Shown: piece by piece, positions 62,734-64,000 of the stretch | Layout: the number at the start of each line of letters is the position of its first letter | How positions within the stretch are numbered: the stretch's first letter is position 1 | NCBI GenBank assembly: GCA_964613305.1 | Contig: CAZTII010000001.1 | Location: 1 to 64,000 of the forward strand | Reading direction: 5' to 3' | DNA: 64,000 nucleotides | Source: CAZTII01 sp964613305 | GTDB taxonomy: Bacteria > Bacillota_I > Bacilli_A > Erysipelotrichales > Erysipelotrichaceae | Notes under the pieces: model-generated | The model's database searches: none | What the model was told of the DNA's origin: nothing | The model's input: only the letters and a program-made list of their open reading frames with translations | Position numbers and translations under genes: made by a program

Positions 62734-63901
62734 TGAAAGAATTAAATTGCGTGTTAATGAACTTGAAGAACAATTGATAAAGCTTCGCCGTAAACTTCAC
62801 ATGTATCCGGAAATGGCAATGCAAGAAGTGATGACGACTAATATTATTGCGGAAGAACTTGACCGTTTAAACATACCATATATACGCACTAATCCAACGG
62901 GAATCATTGCGACGATTACTTCTAAAAAACCTGGAAAAACAATCGCATTACGTGCTGATATTGATGCATTGCCAGTAACTGAACTTAATGATGTTGATTA
63001 TAAATCAGTTCATGAGGGGTATTGCCACGCTTGTGGTCATGATTGTCACGCTGCGACATTATTAATTGCGGCAGAAGTTTTAAATGAGTTAAAAGAGGAA
63101 ATCAGTGGAACAATTCGTTTGATTTTTCAGCCAGCTGAAGAAATTGTTTCTGGTGCTAAAATGATGATTGCTCAAGGGGCAATGGATGGTGTTGATTATG
63201 TTTTTGGTACTCATGTATGGTCACAAATGCCTTCTGGCACAATTTCTTGTGAGCCAGGAGCTCGCTTTGCGGCTGGAGATCATTTTAAATTAACATTTAA
63301 TGGTAAGGCAGGACATGGAGCTTTGCCACATGAAACAGTTGATGCGACAATAATGGCATGTACGATGGTGATGAATGCTCAAACTATCGTTTCTCGTAGT
63401 ATTGATCCGCTTCATTCAGCTGTTGTAACGATTGGTGAAGTTAAATCAGGAACACGTTTTAATGTTATTTCTGGAGAAGCAACATTATCTGGTACAGTTC
63501 GTACTTTTGATGAAAATGATCGACAATTAATTTATAAAAAGATTGGTGATATGGCAAATGATATCGCTACTATGTATGGTGGTAGTGTAGCTGAATACAA
63601 TTATGTTTTTGGCTCAGACATTGTTATTAATGACGTTAAAGCTGCTAGTAACGTAAAACGATTGGTTTGTGATTTGTTTTCTGAAGAGGCTTATCATATT
63701 GAACCGCCTACATGCGGAGGAGAAGATTTTGGAGCGTACAGTAAACTTGTTCCAGGTACTTTTGCGATGATAGGGGTCGGTAATAAAGAAAAAGATTCAT
63801 GTTGGTCTCATCATCATGGACGCTTTAATGTTGATGAGGAGGCGTTAAAAAACGCTTCTATCCTATATGCTGCAGTTGCGATAGATTATTTGAATAATTA
63901 A
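62726..63901 (+). CDS. M20 family metallo-amidohydrolase (tandem paralogue)
   Basis: A 391-residue M20D enzyme closely similar to the preceding one along its full length: ALRADIDALPV, HACGHDCHAATLL, QPAEEIVSGAKMM, GGEDFGAYS, HHHGRFNVDEE. The ATG at 62726 follows GGGTG and overlaps the previous stop; a GTG at 62717 is the alternative. The pair looks like a tandem duplication with diverged acyl or amino-acid preference (inference). A strong terminator closes the operon. Confidence 0.93.
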   Translation: MINERIKLRVNELEEQLIKLRRKLHMYPEMAMQEVMTTNIIAEELDRLNIPYIRTNPTGIIATITSKKPGKTIALRADIDALPVTELNDVDYKSVHEGYCHACGHDCHAATLLIAAEVLNELKEEISGTIRLIFQPAEEIVSGAKMMIAQGAMDGVDYVFGTHVWSQMPSGTISCEPGARFAAGDHFKLTFNGKAGHGALPHETVDATIMACTMVMNAQTIVSRSIDPLHSAVVTIGEVKSGTRFNVISGEATLSGTVRTFDENDRQLIYKKIGDMANDIATMYGGSVAEYNYVFGSDIVINDVKAASNVKRLVCDLFSEEAYHIEPPTCGGEDFGAYSKLVPGTFAMIGVGNKEKDSCWSHHHGRFNVDEEALKNASILYAAVAIDYLNN

Positions 63902-63932
63902 CATAAAACCCAGTTTAAACTGGGTTTTATGT
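63901..63932 (+). terminator. Terminator of the M20 operon
   Basis: ACATAAAACCCAGTTT and AAACTGGGTTTTATGT form a perfect 32-base palindrome starting at the stop codon. The following T-run is short. Confidence 0.8.
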
Positions 63933-63946
63933 TGTTTAAATAAAAA

Positions 63947-63978
63947 AACTTTCGATATATTAGTATTTATCGAAAGTT
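63947..63978 (-). terminator. Terminator facing a minus-strand gene beyond the window
   Basis: AACTTTCGATA (63947-63957) and TATCGAAAGTT (63968-63978) form an 11-bp stem. The A-run at 63942-63948 is the minus-strand U-run, so a leftward gene probably ends just to the right of the window. Confidence 0.75.
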
Positions 63979-64000
63979 AGTGAATGTCATGTAAGCATTA

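Noticed and set aside
1..64000. CRISPR array, insertion sequence or prophage
   Set aside because: No regularly spaced direct repeats, transposase, integrase or phage structural genes were seen anywhere in the window.

Overview
The window is AT-rich bacterial chromosome with strong AGGAGG-type ribosome binding sites, lipoprotein signal peptides, T-box and M-box leaders, a CIRCE operator and many A/U-flanked intrinsic terminators. All of this fits a low-GC Gram-positive (Bacillota). The gene mix (citrate synthase plus a ~640-residue aconitase, AsnA, an EF-G paralogue, tandem DUF1538/PII, several EAL proteins) would suit an Erysipelotrichia-like gut or anaerobic lineage, but that placement is inference. 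No rRNA, prophage, insertion sequence or CRISPR array was seen; one tRNA (His) is present.

Layout. 1-3.8 kb: alpha/beta hydrolase, DegV, a YgjP-type metalloprotease and an MscS channel. 3.8-6.8 kb: a promoter, a 32-codon leader ORF and an intrinsic terminator precede an ankyrin-repeat gene and an EF-G paralogue. 6.8-13 kb: an internally duplicated lipoprotein, divergent citrate synthase and aconitase, and a FAD-dependent dehydrogenase. 13.3-20 kb: an EAL protein with disrupted ends, a peroxiredoxin under a Fur/PerR-like box, a DUF1538 membrane protein with a tandem PII protein, and convergent cysE/cysK. 20-30 kb: a surface-polysaccharide locus (rfbA, an SDR, rfbB, glf, two flippases, three GT2 enzymes). 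30-38.9 kb: a lipoprotein hydrolase with LysR, an M-box riboswitch driving mgtA, two GGDEF/EAL proteins and a PhnA/YjdM protein.

38.9-52.5 kb: a T-box (probable Trp specifier) driving a TrpXYZ-type ABC transporter, argS behind its own terminator-like leader, a small zinc-ribbon membrane protein, serA/serC, a CIRCE-controlled hsp20, an ECF sigma/RsgI-like/ferritin-like lipoprotein operon, asnA, rimO and a ROK kinase. 52.5-57.9 kb: a ferredoxin / membrane Fe-S protein / CopZ / CopA operon, an iron-type alcohol dehydrogenase and a SWIM protein. 57.9-64 kb: tRNA-His, another EAL protein, a frameshifted membrane transporter and two tandem M20 amidohydrolases.

The most interesting points are: (i) attenuation-like architecture before the ankyrin/EF-G-paralogue operon; (ii) an Fe-S electron-transfer pair built into a copper-export operon, with a CRP/FNR-like dyad at about -41; (iii) four GGDEF domains, all with degenerate active-site motifs, alongside three intact EAL domains; (iv) three one-base disruptions at A-runs in two membrane-protein genes, one leaving a gene without an in-frame stop before its terminator; (v) nested RNA control (M-box, T-box, argS attenuator candidate). 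Promoters, hairpins and starts were read by eye and no folding or database search was run.
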